Below, one piece after another: positions 51,825 through 64,000 of a stretch of DNA of 64,000 nucleotides (position 1 is the first letter of the stretch; each line of letters opens with the position of its first letter). The position numbers and the translations under genes are program-made. The notes under the pieces are model-generated. The model was not told the DNA's origin. It ran no database searches and saw nothing but the letters and a program-made list of their open reading frames with translations. Origin of the DNA: Melanocharis versteri (taxonomy: Eukaryota; Chordata; Aves; Passeriformes; Melanocharitidae). The stretch lies in contig VZTG01003728.1 of the NCBI GenBank assembly GCA_013397845.1, positions 134,752 to 198,751 of the forward strand. The letters are read 5' to 3'.

Positions 51825-54275
51825 GCAGAGTAATTTTGGGGTAGTTTGATGTATGTGTAAGCGAACAGCTAGTGTTTCATACTGATTTTGAACAGTTTGC
51901 TCTTCTAATAAAAGTTTTCATGCTTTACTCACTTACCATACTTAAATAAAAGATATTGTGTGCCTTATTCTTGTTGATTAATGAAATTTTTTAAAGTGTA
52001 TCTAATACTAGTATTCACATACGTTTCCAATCCTGTAACAGGTGTATTTCTATCTCAGTGTGGATTTGATGCAAATAGTCCCTTCTGGCACACTGGACAT
52101 TTCCAGTGATGTACAGCTAGTAATGATAGTGTTTTATAGAGACTCTTTCCAGTTAATGGGCCGATTTGGATAATGAGATTGGTAGGGCAATGTTATCCTT
52201 GAGTTTATAAATACACGTTAACATGTAAGGAGAAATAATTCATATTGCCTTTGTATCTGCAACTATTAACACCACTCTTAGAACAACTTCTTGAGCTGTA
52301 ATACACACACTTCAGAAAGTTTAAAAAGACCATGAGTGCACGTGGGGGTGACAGAAGGGCCACAGTGTAATGGTACAATGCTGAGAAATTCCATATATTA
52401 ATCTCATTTAAAAAAGAAAATCTAAAAAGTGATTTCAACGGGCAGGGGCTCTACTGAAAAAGTGGGACTCAACTTTGCTCATAAAGGCATAACCATATCC
52501 CCCAGATAGACACTGAAAGAAATTGTTTTTTCAGAATAAAAAGGAATTAACAAAGGGCTGAAGGCATTAAAAGAAAAATCAATTACTGATAAGATGCAAT
52601 CTCTTTCTCTGAAGTACCCTAAGCCATAGAGCTGGGCACTTCTATCAGGGAAGGCATCAGTATGAGCTGTCCTGTTTTCTTTGCAAACACTCACAAATGA
52701 CGAAAAGGCAGATAACTGGATAACCTAGGGCAGTTGTTTTCAAATTATGCTCTAAACAATTCTTAATGTGAGATTGAATAGCTTTTAAGGGATATTTTTA
52801 ATTTTTTCTAGCTTTTAGAATAAATAACTTACATTTTTATGCTCAGGGTTGGTGGAGGTATGATTGAATCATTGTGATGATTTCTTATAATCATATCTGT
52901 GAATCAGTATGTCTCTTCATTTTTTATTTATTTTTATTTTTTATGTGGGAATACATTTGCTATCCTAGAACTCTGTGTGAGCACAACTGCATGCATTAGG
53001 CCTGAAAACTGACAGTTTGCAGGGAGCAGGAAGACTCTTCTTCCTTTCCCTGCGGTGTACCCAGAGACAAATGGCTGTATTCCCTAATGGGCCTGGGATT
53101 GGCTATGGCTGCAGATAACTCACCTGACAAGTTTGAGCAGTGCTTACAGTATTCACAGAGTCTTTCTTATCTGTTTGACTTAGGTGTCCTACTCAAATGA
53201 TCGGGATCATGCTAGTCATCAGATTTGCAAAGGAAATGGATTTTTCTGCAGGTTAAAGTTACAGATAAGAGAGACTTCTCCGAGAGATAGTCTGTTGCTT
53301 ACATCTACTCTAATACATTAAATAAACATGTCAGTGGCTTTTTTATTGCACTGAGTACCCTGGCACAGATCTTGTGTACACACTACTAAGCTGGCTTCTC
53401 CAAAGCAGATTAGTTTTGTATGTTTTGCCTGTTAATAATTGTGGCCATCTCCACAACTTTTTGTGGGAGTTCTTTGAGATCAGTTGTTCTCATGGGCCAA
53501 ATCTGTGCAAGGAACGTTTCTTAAAAAATTGTGACAGAGTTTGTTTTAAAACAGCTCAATAATGCAGATAGTAGCATTTCAGTGTCAAGTGTGATCCCTT
53601 TCACTTTTTAATACAGTGTGCAAGTACATTTTAGCATGGTGCCTGTATATCCTGCGAAAAAAGACGAGAATTTTTTCTTTTCGAAGTATCCCTGTATGGT
53701 GCACTAACTCTTGCTGCTTGATCCATGGCTTGACAGGAATGTATTGCTGCTCCAGTTCTTGACCATCCTGTTGAACAGATAATGGTCTGTCTATGCAGTT
53801 TCCTTCTGGCTGATGTGTCAGTCAGAGTTGTCAGTGACAGTTGCACGTTCATCATGCATTTCCTGTCTGTCTGCTGCAGCTCTTCAGCAGCCCCACAGGA
53901 ATGCCCAGCAGCCCCAGACCTCTTCCCCACCTGCCTCATGAAGTGACTTCTGATTTCTTCAGGGCAGGAATGGCCATATAATCAACCATCTTCCCTCCTA
54001 CCTCTTTTCCGTTCCACTTCCCCAGTGTGGTCACATTTCAGGGGCACTGCACCCACTTTATTAGGAGTTATATGATCTTCTTTTTTGGCTTGGGCACAGA
54101 TTTTTCTTGGCTGTCTCAAAATGACCTGGCTGCCATCTTATCCCAAGTTATTTACGCATGTAATTGTGTTCTTTCATTCAACTTTTGTGTAGTGTCCCTC
54201 TTACACCATCTGTCAGTGAATTGAACTAACATATTTACAGTTGTCATAATCTTTAATGGTTAGTTGAGATAATTG

Positions 54276-54372
54276 TTCAGGAGCTAAAGAGTCTTGGGAT
54301 TCTACCTTTTGGGTCTTGAGAATTTACCTTTTGGGTAGAGAATCTACCTTTTGGGTCTCTTTAGCTCCTGAA
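54276..54372. repeat. 16-bp inverted repeat enclosing a triple tandem motif
   Basis: The arm at 54276-54291 (TTCAGGAGCTAAAGAG) is the exact reverse complement of 54357-54372. The 65-base interior carries three direct copies of TACCTTTTGGGT, with the longer units starting at about 54302, 54324 and 54344 (spacings 22 and 20). It is unlike any named element I recognise. Confidence 0.85.
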
Positions 54373-54411
54373 GTATTTACTAAGCTCCTCGTGATCAAAC
54401 TGCACCTTTGT

Positions 54412-54480
54412 GCTGGTTTTTTGGGTGTGGGATTTTTGTTTTATTTTGTTTGTTTGTGAGTTGCCTTTTTTTTCCCCCAT
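54412..54480 (+). repeat. T/G low-complexity tract
   Basis: T runs with G interruptions (GGTTTTTTGGGTGTGGG, then TTGTTTGTTTGTG) are followed by a T8C5 run. It lies about 40 bases after the inverted repeat. Confidence 0.7.
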
Positions 54481-57115
54481 AGCAATTAGACCTATCTAAT
54501 CTCATGGGTCGTTGTAACTATTTGTATTTTCAGGGATTTCTTGGCTTAAAATTGCTATCTGTCAAGTCTTCTGCATTTGGAACGCAACATCTAACTAAAT
54601 GGATTCCTGTAGTTTTCAGATTCAAAGATTCAAAATAAAGTTAGAGGAAGTGGTGTCAAAACCAAAAAAAGGACAAGTTAGTCTGATTTGGTTAACTCTT
54701 ACAGAGAAGCAAATGATGGAAGCAAGCAATTTGGTTCATAACAATGCTGTGAGCTTTCAGACAAATCACAAGCAGAAACCATTCATATGAAAGCAATATG
54801 ATGAAAAAATGGAGCTGGAAAATGATGTAGATGAAGTAAGTCACTGGACATTGAAAATTTTTTAAAAAGTTCAAAAATCTTTTCCCTGGTAAACTGGGGC
54901 CTAGGAGAGTGTATGAATATCCTTACAGGAAATTAATAATTGTCTATAAAATTTGAATATTTCATGATGGCATATTTAGAACATGTTACTACCCAGGTAT
55001 GTACTTGCAAAAATAATCGGTGTATTGGAAAATAAAGTTATCTTTTCCTTAGTTTTACTATCTAATTTAATGTTTGTTATCATCATATTTTCTTAAAAAT
55101 GCTAGCTTATGCATAACGAAGAACATACACTTCCCAGCAGAAACTAAAGAATACCATGGTCTTTGTTTTTCAAAATTATAACAGCAACAAGGTGCTTGGT
55201 TCATATAATTCTTCCCTGTCACAGTTTTTTGTGAAACTGAACCTTAGGTGAGGAGTAACTTCCGATTGGTACCTGTAGGACAGTAAGTTGATTCAGGCCA
55301 TAAGGCAGGTTCTTAGCTCTGCTGAAGTCAGTGACAACATTTTACTTGAGTTGAGTGGAATTGGCTTTATTCTCAAAAATCCATTTTATCTAAGGATGTA
55401 TGTCTTTAATTGTTTTTTCCATATTACCATTGGATATTAAAAAGCAGAAGACCAGTACATCTTGTGTATTTCAGAGACTTTTTTCCATTCAGTTCTCAAC
55501 TACATTCTAAAGAATTTAGTTAGAGTTTTCTCACTATATAAGACTGAGCCGTCTGCTTTCTCTGAGGAACAAATTTTGAACTTTAATAGGGTTAGGTTCA
55601 GGCACTGTCCTGAACACAGAAATAAGAAGTTTGGTTCCTTAATTATGCAAAAAGTAGGAAATGTTCAGTAAAAATCCTTCTTTTGCTCTGAATCTGTGTA
55701 ATCTTGAAACTTAGGGACATTTCAATGATTATATTTCAAGAGAAATAAGAATGCTTTTTTTATAAGAATGTTTTCTGTAATAATGCTGATTTGGTTACCT
55801 TCCCCTCCTCCAGACAGCAAACGAGAGATCAGTGCACGTTTGAACCACCTTGATGAGATTAGTGTACATGAACATTTAAGTTCAAAATTATAGCTTAATC
55901 CCACAAACTGCTCCACACTCAGTACCCTTTAAAAATCAAAGGAATTCCATGTGGTCACAGCAGTCTGCATGCATAGAGAGTTTACTGGATTTGTTCCAAA
56001 TTTTAAGCTTTGTTATTTTGTCCACGGATTTGGCTTGCAGACAGACCATAACTCTTTTAGCAGTGAAAGGTATATATCTTGTGATCAGACTCCTATGTGA
56101 TAACAGTCCTTATGGTATTTTTAACAGAAAATGTCTGGTGGCCTGATATTAGTAACTATTTGGGTTTAAAATTAAAGCATAAAGATGGTATCTTTTCATA
56201 GTTTTTTCACTCACCTTTCTAAAGACTAGAAATTATTCTGAAGCATACTGCAAGGAAATAAGGGTAAATCCTTGAAAATCAATAGCATTGTGGGAATGTC
56301 CTTTTATCACTATCCATATTATAGGATTGCATATTCCAAATATGAAGGTGTAATTAATGAATTGGCTGCTGCATGACCACTGCTATTTTAAAAGCTATGC
56401 CACAGAAAACGTTTTAATTTCATTGCTAGCTCCAGATATTTACATATTAACTACATAAAAACTCATTAACTTCTGTATTTAAGGATTGTATCTACAATGA
56501 CAAAAATTTTTCTTTAAAGAAATTTTTTAGCTTTTTTCAAAAATGTTTTTCATTTTAGTTTGTTAGCACATATTCTTACGATACACTATAATTATGGAAG
56601 GATAATAAGAAGGGCACTATAATGACAGTTCATAAGACTTTTGAAGAAAATGGTATAATAATTGAGTTCATTTTTTAAATTAGAATCAAAGTCTAAGTAG
56701 TACAACTTGCACTTAATATTGTTTAGTTGATAAGTGTGACACCATAAGAGGCTTCTAATTATGTTGAATAAGTAAAACTTAAGGTTTAAAAATCAGTAGC
56801 AGTCTATAGTTGTGCTGCTGTAACTTCATAACAGCATGGTAGACTGCTTTATGGAGCTGGTGATTACAAAGATCCACTTTAACCATTTTTTTCTTACTGG
56901 CAGGTGTCCCACTGGCCTGAGGCCAGCGGCTGTGAGTGTACTGCAGCTTGTGGTTTACACCAGAGTGTAGAAAATGCCGACACCAGCTGGCTGCACATAA
57001 TTAAACTGATTGCGGTCTGACAACTTGGACTATGATACAGATATGTGATAAATATACAAAGTATCTTACAAATGTGATTCACTGACATACTTTATCTACT
57101 TTTTTTTCTTAACAG

Positions 57116-57159
57116 ATATGATATCTGCACTTACAAAAACAAGCCTTGTGGAACACTGG
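57116..57159 (+). CDS. ADAMTS6: ADAMTS6 coding exon 7: short metalloprotease exon
   Basis: This 44-nt exon has a strong acceptor (TTTTTTTTCTTAACAG) and the donor CTGG|GTAAGA. The leading A completes the Arg codon carried from exon 6, giving R-YDICTYKNKPCGTL. The last base G is carried on (phase 1). The two Cys (DICTY and KPCGT) are conserved protease-domain cysteines of the ADAMTS family. Its small size and the 38-kb intron before it make it easy for gene predictors to miss. Confidence 0.95.
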
Positions 57160-59314
57160 GTAAGATTATAAAGAGAAATTTCAGCTTGTATTTGCTGTTT
57201 CTTTGCTTTATACTTAGCTATTGGTTTATTGACTGATTAGATCTTTTTAAGTTTGTACTTTCAAAATTTTGCAGTTTTATAAACATGAAAAAAAAGATAA
57301 TCTAGGTGGATTTTGGCTTTGATACATTGCTGGAAGTTTGAATTATGCGAGCTGGTGCTGCGTATTTCATCTCTGGCAGCTGTAGTTCTGATAAAACCTC
57401 GCAAATGACTCAATTTTACTTCTTACAGAAGAGAACTTGCTGTTTATTTCCTTTTACTGTTGTCCATAATCTAGCTAAAAAACCAGAAGTAAAAATACTC
57501 AGGAAAGTTATAAAACTACCCCCATAAACCTTACAAAAGAAATGGACTTTGAGGTTTACACTGTTTATGTGTTGTACACAGTGAGTACAGCTTTGTCTTT
57601 TTCCTTTCACAGCCTTAGAAAAAAATAGCACAGTGATAGCAAGTACAATAACATTGAAACTACTTAAAACAGTGCTGTGACAATGGAGAAGTGCACATTG
57701 CAACCTTAGGTTAAGAATGGAGAGCTATTGTTCTCTCCAAACCTAAATATGACACCAGAAGTTATTTATTTACTACAATAAATAACTGTAGATGACCTAT
57801 AACTATAGGTTGTTGCCTCCAATGGTTCTTTAATATGTAAAGGGAACATTATTCAAAGACTAATGTAACACTTGCTTAGATTTTTTTTCAGTTTGCATCC
57901 TTTCATAAGCCTCTTTCTTGCAGGTGATTAAAGACAAAATTCTAATTCAGCTAGTTCCTATTATTAATACTTTCTCAGTCAGAGTTTGTAATTGTATTTG
58001 CTTTGTCTTTCTCTATATTATTGTATGCTTGATAGCTTTAACCCATGCCAATTTTTTCTTTAAGTCTCTTGCAAGTCAGTACAATGCTTCTGGCAGAGAG
58101 GTGTAGTTTACATGTGGAAAGGTACCAGAATTTTGCCTGCTAAAAATATAAACAAAACCCACAGCATGCTTTAGTAAAAGGCAAATCATGCTGATGAATT
58201 TCTAAATATAATTGATTTTATTTGACATTGGAGGTGATGAAACTGAAGAGGCTGTCTATATTGATGTCTTAGCAGTGGCTTTGCAAGCATTAAAAGAAAC
58301 GCTGAAAGAGAATACATTCATGCATGACCTATTTGATATTTTTATGTGATACTTTTAACACATCATTAGTGTACTCGTTCTTACTGTATCAGATTTTGGC
58401 ATAAAAGCAAATTCTGCTTCACTTGAATCCAGTGTAAGAGAGGATAGATTTGGCAAATATTTTATTAAACAAAAAGTTTAATTAAAAAAAATTAAAAAGT
58501 AAGAGTTGCGTATGGTATCAGTTCCAACTCACTGTTATAGGGGTCTTGGCAACAAAACCATGAGAATTTTTCTGCATTATAGGCATTGAATTGGAGAAGA
58601 GACAAGGCTCTGTGGTCCTTTTTTGCAAGTCATTTGCTATGCTTGTCAACTGACATCCAATAACTAAAGTTAATCATATATATGAGGAGTCTGTGAAAAA
58701 AAAGTCACAGAGAGATCTCAGAAGGTCAAAAGAAGCCTGAATAATTGGTATTCTAGGAAGAGACAAAAGTAAAAGATTTTGTGTGGCATAGACATCTGCA
58801 TCCTATTTTAGACACCTGAAGCAGGGAACCTTTAATGGAACCTCTTAGGAAAGATAGACATCAGACGTCTTTGCAGTGTGTCTGTGGCTCAAGTGAAGGA
58901 CAACTCCTTTTAAAGTCTGAGTCACTGACTGAGTTCTTAACTTGATCTCTGTCACTTTCTGCAAGCATGGTATGGAATTATATTACTCTGGTCTCCTAAT
59001 TTGCTGAAGCAAGTCTTCGATTATAAGACCTGAAGATGGAGATGACTTTATCATTCAAATATGGTGGACTTTGCAGGGTAACATGATAGTTTTATATGTA
59101 TGTATTGCCATGTTGTCTTCAGAATTTCTTCAATTAGAACAGCGTGGGTGAACTGTAATTACTGTATTTTTTTCAGGTCCCACACTGCAAACTCTCCAGA
59201 CACACATTGTCACCTTTTGCCCATGTCAATTTGGCTATCAGAGTAGTTTTGCTGTGTCCAAACTAGATTTGTTTGGGAGAAAACATGGAACACATATCCC
59301 CCAAATGCTCTATA

Positions 59315-59348
59315 TGTGCCTACAGGAGACCTGTGCCTACAGGAAACC
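59315..59348 (+). repeat. 17-bp tandem duplication
   Basis: TGTGCCTACAGGAGACC at 59315 is followed directly by TGTGCCTACAGGAAACC at 59332, with one mismatch. Confidence 0.85.
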
Positions 59349-59704
59349 CATGGGCTGTGTTCTCATGACACCCCTGCAGTATTTTTTCCCTTCAGGAAGC
59401 TTTGAGCCACATGTGTAGTGATGTTCAGCCTACAGGATTCAACTAGTCCAGAATGTCCAAACCAGCATGCAAAGATACGTGAAGAGCCTCAAGATCAGTG
59501 CTTCACTGTGCTGATCCATGCCTATGGATTCAGATTCATTGCTAATGTGGACACAGCAGGAAGCACTTCTTGTATTATGACTTCCTTACTGTTAGTCCAA
59601 ATAGAATAATTTGAAGTCCCTGCTCATATAAATAGTTTACTTTCTCTCTTCCCCACTCCCTGTTCCATTCACCTCATCTCTCAAGCAAAGTTATGTTTTA
59701 TTTC

Positions 59705-59805
59705 TGGTGTTGTTTGGTTTTGAGGTTTTTTTTGTTTGTTTATTTGTTTGGGTTTGGGGGGGGGGTTGGGTTTGTTTTTGGTTTTGTTTTTCTGGTTTTT
59801 TGGTA
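59705..59805 (+). repeat. T/G low-complexity tract with a G run
   Basis: The + strand shows T runs with G interruptions, TTTGTTTGTTTATTTG-type repeats and a run of about 10 G near 59756-59766. Composition matches the other T/G tracts in this gene. Confidence 0.8.
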
Positions 59806-60631
59806 GTGTAGTTAACTGAGCAGGTAACTTCCTTAAAGGTTTGCTGCTTCTTTCAGATAAGAAATTCTAGGGGAGAAATACATTAAATAAACCTGATGTT
59901 TAAAGCTTTCTCTAATGGCGCTGAATTATGACTGCAGTATGTTCTGCAATAATCTGTTGCTGAAAAATGTGTAAGATACAGAAGAGCCATAGTTGGTAAA
60001 TGGCAGTGGTGTTTTCTCTCTGAAGAAAGTTTTTAAAATCCCTTGTAACACAATAAGGTTTTAATGCCAGAAGATGATGGGTGATAAATGGAAAAGACTT
60101 CCATGGTTAAATGTGTGCTTGTTATTAGCATGTCTCCTCTCTCTTCACTGATGCATTCAGTTTTGTTTTTTTAATTTTTTTTTAACGTACCATGTGAGGT
60201 TTTTCATAGCTAAAAAAGTTGCTTGTATGTTTTTATGAACCCACTAAACTTAAACAGATTTCTTTAGAAAAATAATGTGGATACATTTTGCTTTCTTCAG
60301 GCTCAAGAATGTTAAAATAGAAATGCTTTCTTGAATTCCCTCTCCTGGCTCAAGTTACTAGGTGGTCCCAAGTTACCAGAAGTAAAATTTATAAATCTAA
60401 CCCCTAGTCTAGACATTTTCCAGCACTGACTGCAGTTCAAAAAATATTAATGTCTAGCCGGCAAAGTGAAATTCCCCCCAGTGATTTTGCAAATGACTAG
60501 AAAGTTAACCTTTTGCCAACTGCTCCTTCTGTGCATAGAAGTTATTAAAAAGAATCCAGGCATTTATAACTAGGGCTTTTAAGACTGAAACACCTTGGCA
60601 TGACCCTTTGTGTCTCCTTCTGTTTATTCAG

Positions 60632-60737
60632 GCTTGGCCTCTGTGGCTGGAATGTGTGAGCCTGAAAGGAGCTGCAGCATTAATGAAGACATTGGCCTAG
60701 GTTCAGCTTTTACCATTGCACATGAGATTGGTCACAA
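60632..60737 (+). CDS. ADAMTS6: ADAMTS6 coding exon 8: catalytic helix with HEIGH
   Basis: This 106-nt exon has acceptor TTTATTCAG and donor AA|GTGAGT, leaving phase 2 within the Asn codon after HEIGH. It encodes GLASVAGMCEPERSCSINED, then IGLGSAFTIAHEIGH. HEIGH supplies two zinc-binding His and the catalytic Glu of the HExxHxxGxxH motif; the third His must be in the next exon beyond this window. Catalytic residues seen are therefore intact. Cys in AGMCEP and RSCSI are conserved. This is the last ADAMTS6 exon visible. Confidence 0.96.
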
Positions 60738-61947
60738 GTGAGTGAGTTTAAAATAAGAATACATTTTAATTTATCACCTTTTTAATATTAGTTAATAATC
60801 GATATAATTTCTTTTCCTGCACCATCTCTATTCTGATGTTCCATGTTTCTGTATATGGTATTCATGAGTGGCATTGCATTTTATTTAGTATGTATTACCA
60901 GGGGCTTTAAATTTAGAACTGAAGACTCATTGTATACCCTTTGATTTCAGATTCCAGTTAAATCTGTCCTTCTGAGACTTGACTCACAACCTTCCTACTC
61001 TGTTTCATATTTTTAAATATTTGGCTTTGAAAATTTTTTCTCCCTCATTGCTTTTTTCTGCCTTTCTTTATGAAAGAGAAGTGGTTAAAAGGTAATTTTT
61101 TTTGCTTCTTTTTATTTTGTCTTTAATATAATTTAAACTATTATCATTGAAACACTGATTCTGTTGTCAATGTTCATATGCTTTAAGACCTCTTTCACTC
61201 AAGCATGATCTATATAAAACAGGCATAGGGCAGTCAGCGTTAGTTGTTACATTTAAAGTATCCACATATAGTTTTAAAGAGTATGTTGTTATGACACTGA
61301 TAAAATCTGAGTAGTGTTTGGTCTGGAAATATTTCAGGCCTTGTCTCAAAAGACAGCACTGTTAGTACATTGTGATGACTCTAAAAAGACTGGGCACCTT
61401 CTTTTATTAGAGAGGTTTAGGAGGTTTTATAGGTTTCATTTTTTATTTACATGGGTTGACCAATACAGAGTTATGGATGAGATGCTTTTCCACTCATTAG
61501 CTGAGAGAGCTGTTAAAAGTTCCAGTGTGGACTGAAATGAAAGCTAGCAATCTGCTGATCAAAAAAAGAGGAGTTGGAAGTAAACAATTATTTTCAGCCC
61601 ACCTATTATGTTAGATAATCACTGGGCAACTATGCTCGCATTTATATTATGCATTTAAAAACTCCTACACATCTAGTGTAGATTAATTTTAGAATTCAAA
61701 AGCAATTTTATAAGATCTGAACAATAATAACAGCTTAAAAATACATATAATAACTTCCCTGATCTATTTTCTTTCTTTTTCTTTCCCTTCNCAATCACTA
61801 AATATTAATAGTTCTCAGATTCCTGTAAATTATGTCTTGTATTGTATAGGTGACTTTGCTGTGAATTTGTCATATATTTAACATAAACTCCAATTTTCCA
61901 ATGCAGTATTTTCATTCTAATTCCTATGTTATACATGTACATATTCA

Positions 61948-62275
61948 TGGAATCACAGAATTACTGTGATAATTGGAAGGGACCTCTGGATAATCATCTC
62001 ATCCAAACCCCTGCCAAGGCAGGGTCACCCACAGCAGGTGACGCAGGAACATGTCCAGCTGGGTTTTGAATGTTTCAAGAGAGGGAGACTCCATGACCTC
62101 CCTGGGCGACCTGATCCAGTACTGTGCCACCTTCAATGCAAGGAAGTTTTTCCTCATCTAGAGTAGAGCTTCTTGTGTTTGAGTTTTTGGCTATTGCTCC
62201 TTGTCCTGCTCCTGGGCATCACTGAAAAGAGTCTGGCACCATCCATTTGGCACCTGCCTTTGAGATATCTGTATA
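61948..62275 (-). repeat. CR1 3' tail, minus strand
   Basis: On the + strand it begins GGAATCACAGAATTACTGTG and continues TTGGAAGGGACCTCTGGA, CAAGGCAGGGTCACCCACAG and GGGTTTTGAATGTTTC, all standard reverse-complement CR1 tail wording. It is truncated near GGCACCTGCCTTTGAGATAT at about 62275. Moderate divergence. Confidence 0.88.
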
Positions 62276-63029
62276 TGTTTTATACATGTTATTCCAGAGA
62301 TACACAAAATTAATTTAATATATGCAGCTATTTTATCATGCAAAGATGGCATGATGACCAGAATTTATTTGAAGAGCTTGGACTGGTTAGAATCTGAAAA
62401 AAAACCATATAGTGGTAGCATATATCCTGCGATCATAGGAATGTTTCTACCATCAGTGTTTTCTGTGTTTGATGTCTTTTGGCTTCTTATACATAAGGTC
62501 TTTTAAAATTCTGAAATCTCAGCTCTTTGAGGCTTTCAGCTAATTCTTCAGATGGCATGATGTGTCAAATGCTGATTTCATAAGATGCAAAAATCATATT
62601 AGTTTATCTTTTATACAATGCACAGTTATTAAAGAAAGTTGCACTGCAAGCTTGGTTCTAAGAATTAACATGCCATGTAGATACCGTCAGTAAAACCTGG
62701 GAAGAATATGTGGGCAAAAAATCTTCAAGATTTGTATTTTGTGGTAGCCACACATCGCCTTTCATTTTACCCACACTGTGACTGAATGCCTCTACAACTA
62801 TGTCAAAGTTGTTATTTGCTCTCAACCTCCTAGTTTCCAGTACCTACTAGATGGTATTTGTGTATGTGGCTAAAGTAATTGTTTCTGAGAGCCTTGTAAA
62901 CATTTTTCTTTGGCTGTACCTCTTTTCAGATGTAGAATAGGAAATTGAATTCATTGTAAAGTGAAAAATAGAAGCATTTAAGGGATGTGTCTACATTGAA
63001 TATGTAACAGACAACAAAAAAGCACTCAA

Positions 63030-63950
63030 TTACACAGAATTACACAATGGGTTAGGTTGGAAGGGACCACTGTGGGTCATCTGGTCCAACCTCCCTGCTC
63101 AAGCAGAGTCATCCTAGAGCATATGGCACAGGATTGTGTCCAGATAGTTCTTCAGTATCTCCAGTGAGGGAGACTCCACACCCTCTTCAGGCAACCTGTT
63201 CCAGTGCTCGGTCACCTGCACAGTAAAGAAGTTCTTCCTCATGTTCAGGTGGAACTTCTGTGCATCAGTTTCTGTCCTATTGCTCAGCATCTCTGAGAAG
63301 AGCCTGGCTCCATCCTCCTGGTACCTCCCCTTCATATACTTACAGACACTGATGAGATCCCCTCTCAGTTGTCTCTTCTCAAGGCTGAATAGGCCTCGCT
63401 CCCTCAGCCTTTCAGCATAAAAGCAATGCTCCAATCCCCTAATTATCTTCACACCCCTCTGCTGGACCTGCTCCCAGGAGCTCCATGTCTCTCTTGTCCT
63501 GAGGAGCCCAGAACTGGACACAGCACTCCAGGTGAGGCCTCACCAGGGCTGAGTAGAGGGGCAGGATCACCTTCCATGACCGGCTGGCAGTGCTCTTCCT
63601 AATGTCCCCCAGGATACCCCTGGCCTTCTTGGCCACCAGGACACTCTGCTGGCTCAGGGACAGCTTGTTTTCCACCAGGATCCCCAGGTCCTTCTCTGCA
63701 GAGCTGCTCCCCAGCAGGTCAGCCCCAGCCTGTGCTGGTGCCTGGGGTTGTTTCTCGCCATGTGCAGGACCCTGCATTTGCCTTTGCTGAATTTCAGGTG
63801 ATTCCTCTCTGCCCATCTCTCCAACCTGTGGAGGTCCTTTTGAAGGGTTGTGCAGCACTCTGGGGTATTGGCCATTCCTCTCAGCTTTGTGTCCTCAGTG
63901 AATGTGCTGAGCAGCCGTCTGCCCCTTCATCCCAGTGATTGATGAATATA
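63030..63950 (-). repeat. CR1 3' portion, minus strand, well preserved
   Basis: On the + strand it starts with CACAGAATTACACAATGGGT and GGTTGGAAGGGACCACTGTG, i.e. a CR1 3' end in reverse. Minus-strand frames at 63114-63858 give long polymerase C-terminal remnants (LVRPHLECCVQFWAPQ, EKDLGILVENKLSLSQQ, RGDLISVCKYMKGRYQ). Frame changes between these pieces show decay. Its 5'-truncated edge is near 63950, close to the window end. Confidence 0.9.
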
Positions 63951-64000
63951 CACATTAAAAATGTACAACTGGTGGGGAACAGAAGTAAAAAGAAATTTAA

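Larger units (their letters stand above)
57160..60631 (+). other. ADAMTS6: ADAMTS6 intron between coding exons 7 and 8
   Basis: This 3.5-kb phase-1 intron is bounded by GTAAGA at 57160 and TTTATTCAG ending at 60631. It contains an 11-bp hairpin at 57760-57787, a 17-bp tandem duplication at 59315-59348 and a T/G tract at 59705-59805. A slightly GC-richer stretch at about 59.18-59.6 kb is unrecognised. Confidence 0.92.
60738..64000 (+). other. ADAMTS6: ADAMTS6 intron after coding exon 8, running off the window
   Basis: At least 3.26 kb of intron starts at GTGAGT. The expected continuation (FGMNHDG) was not found before base 64000. It holds two minus-strand CR1 copies (listed separately), AT-rich unique sequence and an ambiguous base at 61791 in a T/C-rich run. 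Confidence 0.88.

Noticed and set aside
63114..63858. Two long overlapping minus-strand frames (135 and 139 codons)
   Set aside because: They are consecutive pieces of one CR1 polymerase C-terminus in different frames.

Overview
The window is vertebrate nuclear DNA, almost certainly from a bird. Two things show this. First, spliced coding exons on the + strand reproduce the N-terminal part of ADAMTS6 very closely. Second, every clearly recognisable interspersed repeat is a CR1 non-LTR retrotransposon, the dominant mobile family of avian genomes, while SINEs, L1 and clear LTR elements are not evident. Introns are AT-rich and long. In chicken the region orthologous to human 5q12 lies on chromosome Z, so Z linkage is a reasonable guess, but it cannot be tested here.

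Layout. Bases 1-280 form a GC- and CpG-rich block, probably the ADAMTS6 promoter with a non-coding first exon, and a CR1 tail lies about 100 bp downstream. The start-codon exon is at 3452-3819, with three short uORFs before the ATG at 3723. Coding exons follow at 4537-4901, 12316-12484, 17727(or 17730)-17944, 18475-18558, 19053-19198, 57116-57159 and 60632-60737. All junctions are GT-AG and all phases match. Together they encode about 408-409 residues: signal peptide, propeptide with two basic cleavage motifs and a candidate cysteine-switch Cys, and the first half of the metalloprotease up to HEIGH. The rest of the protease (third zinc ligand, Met-turn) and the disintegrin, thrombospondin, spacer and PLAC regions must lie beyond base 64000.

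The 37.9-kb intron 19199-57115 holds most of the repeats: a long, decayed CR1 with endonuclease and reverse-transcriptase remnants (28.9-31.7 kb), two further CR1 3' ends stacked behind it, an inverted CR1 pair (36.1-38.3 kb), and minus-strand copies at 44.7-45.6 and 46.6-46.8 kb. The last intron carries two more minus-strand CR1s. No other gene, tRNA, rRNA, CRISPR array or virus was recognised.

Points most worth a second look are: a possible unannotated 123-nt in-frame cassette exon at 18639-18761 inside the metalloprotease domain; a NAGNAG tandem acceptor at 17724-17729 that adds or removes one Glu after the cysteine-switch motif; the uORF-rich leader; a 16-bp perfect hairpin with outer arms at 16896-16955; a 16-bp inverted repeat enclosing a triple tandem motif at 54276-54372; and a pair of 59-bp dispersed repeats of unknown family at 33211 and 34889. 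I found no wholly new biological system. The window looks like an ordinary avian gene with several testable splicing and structural oddities.
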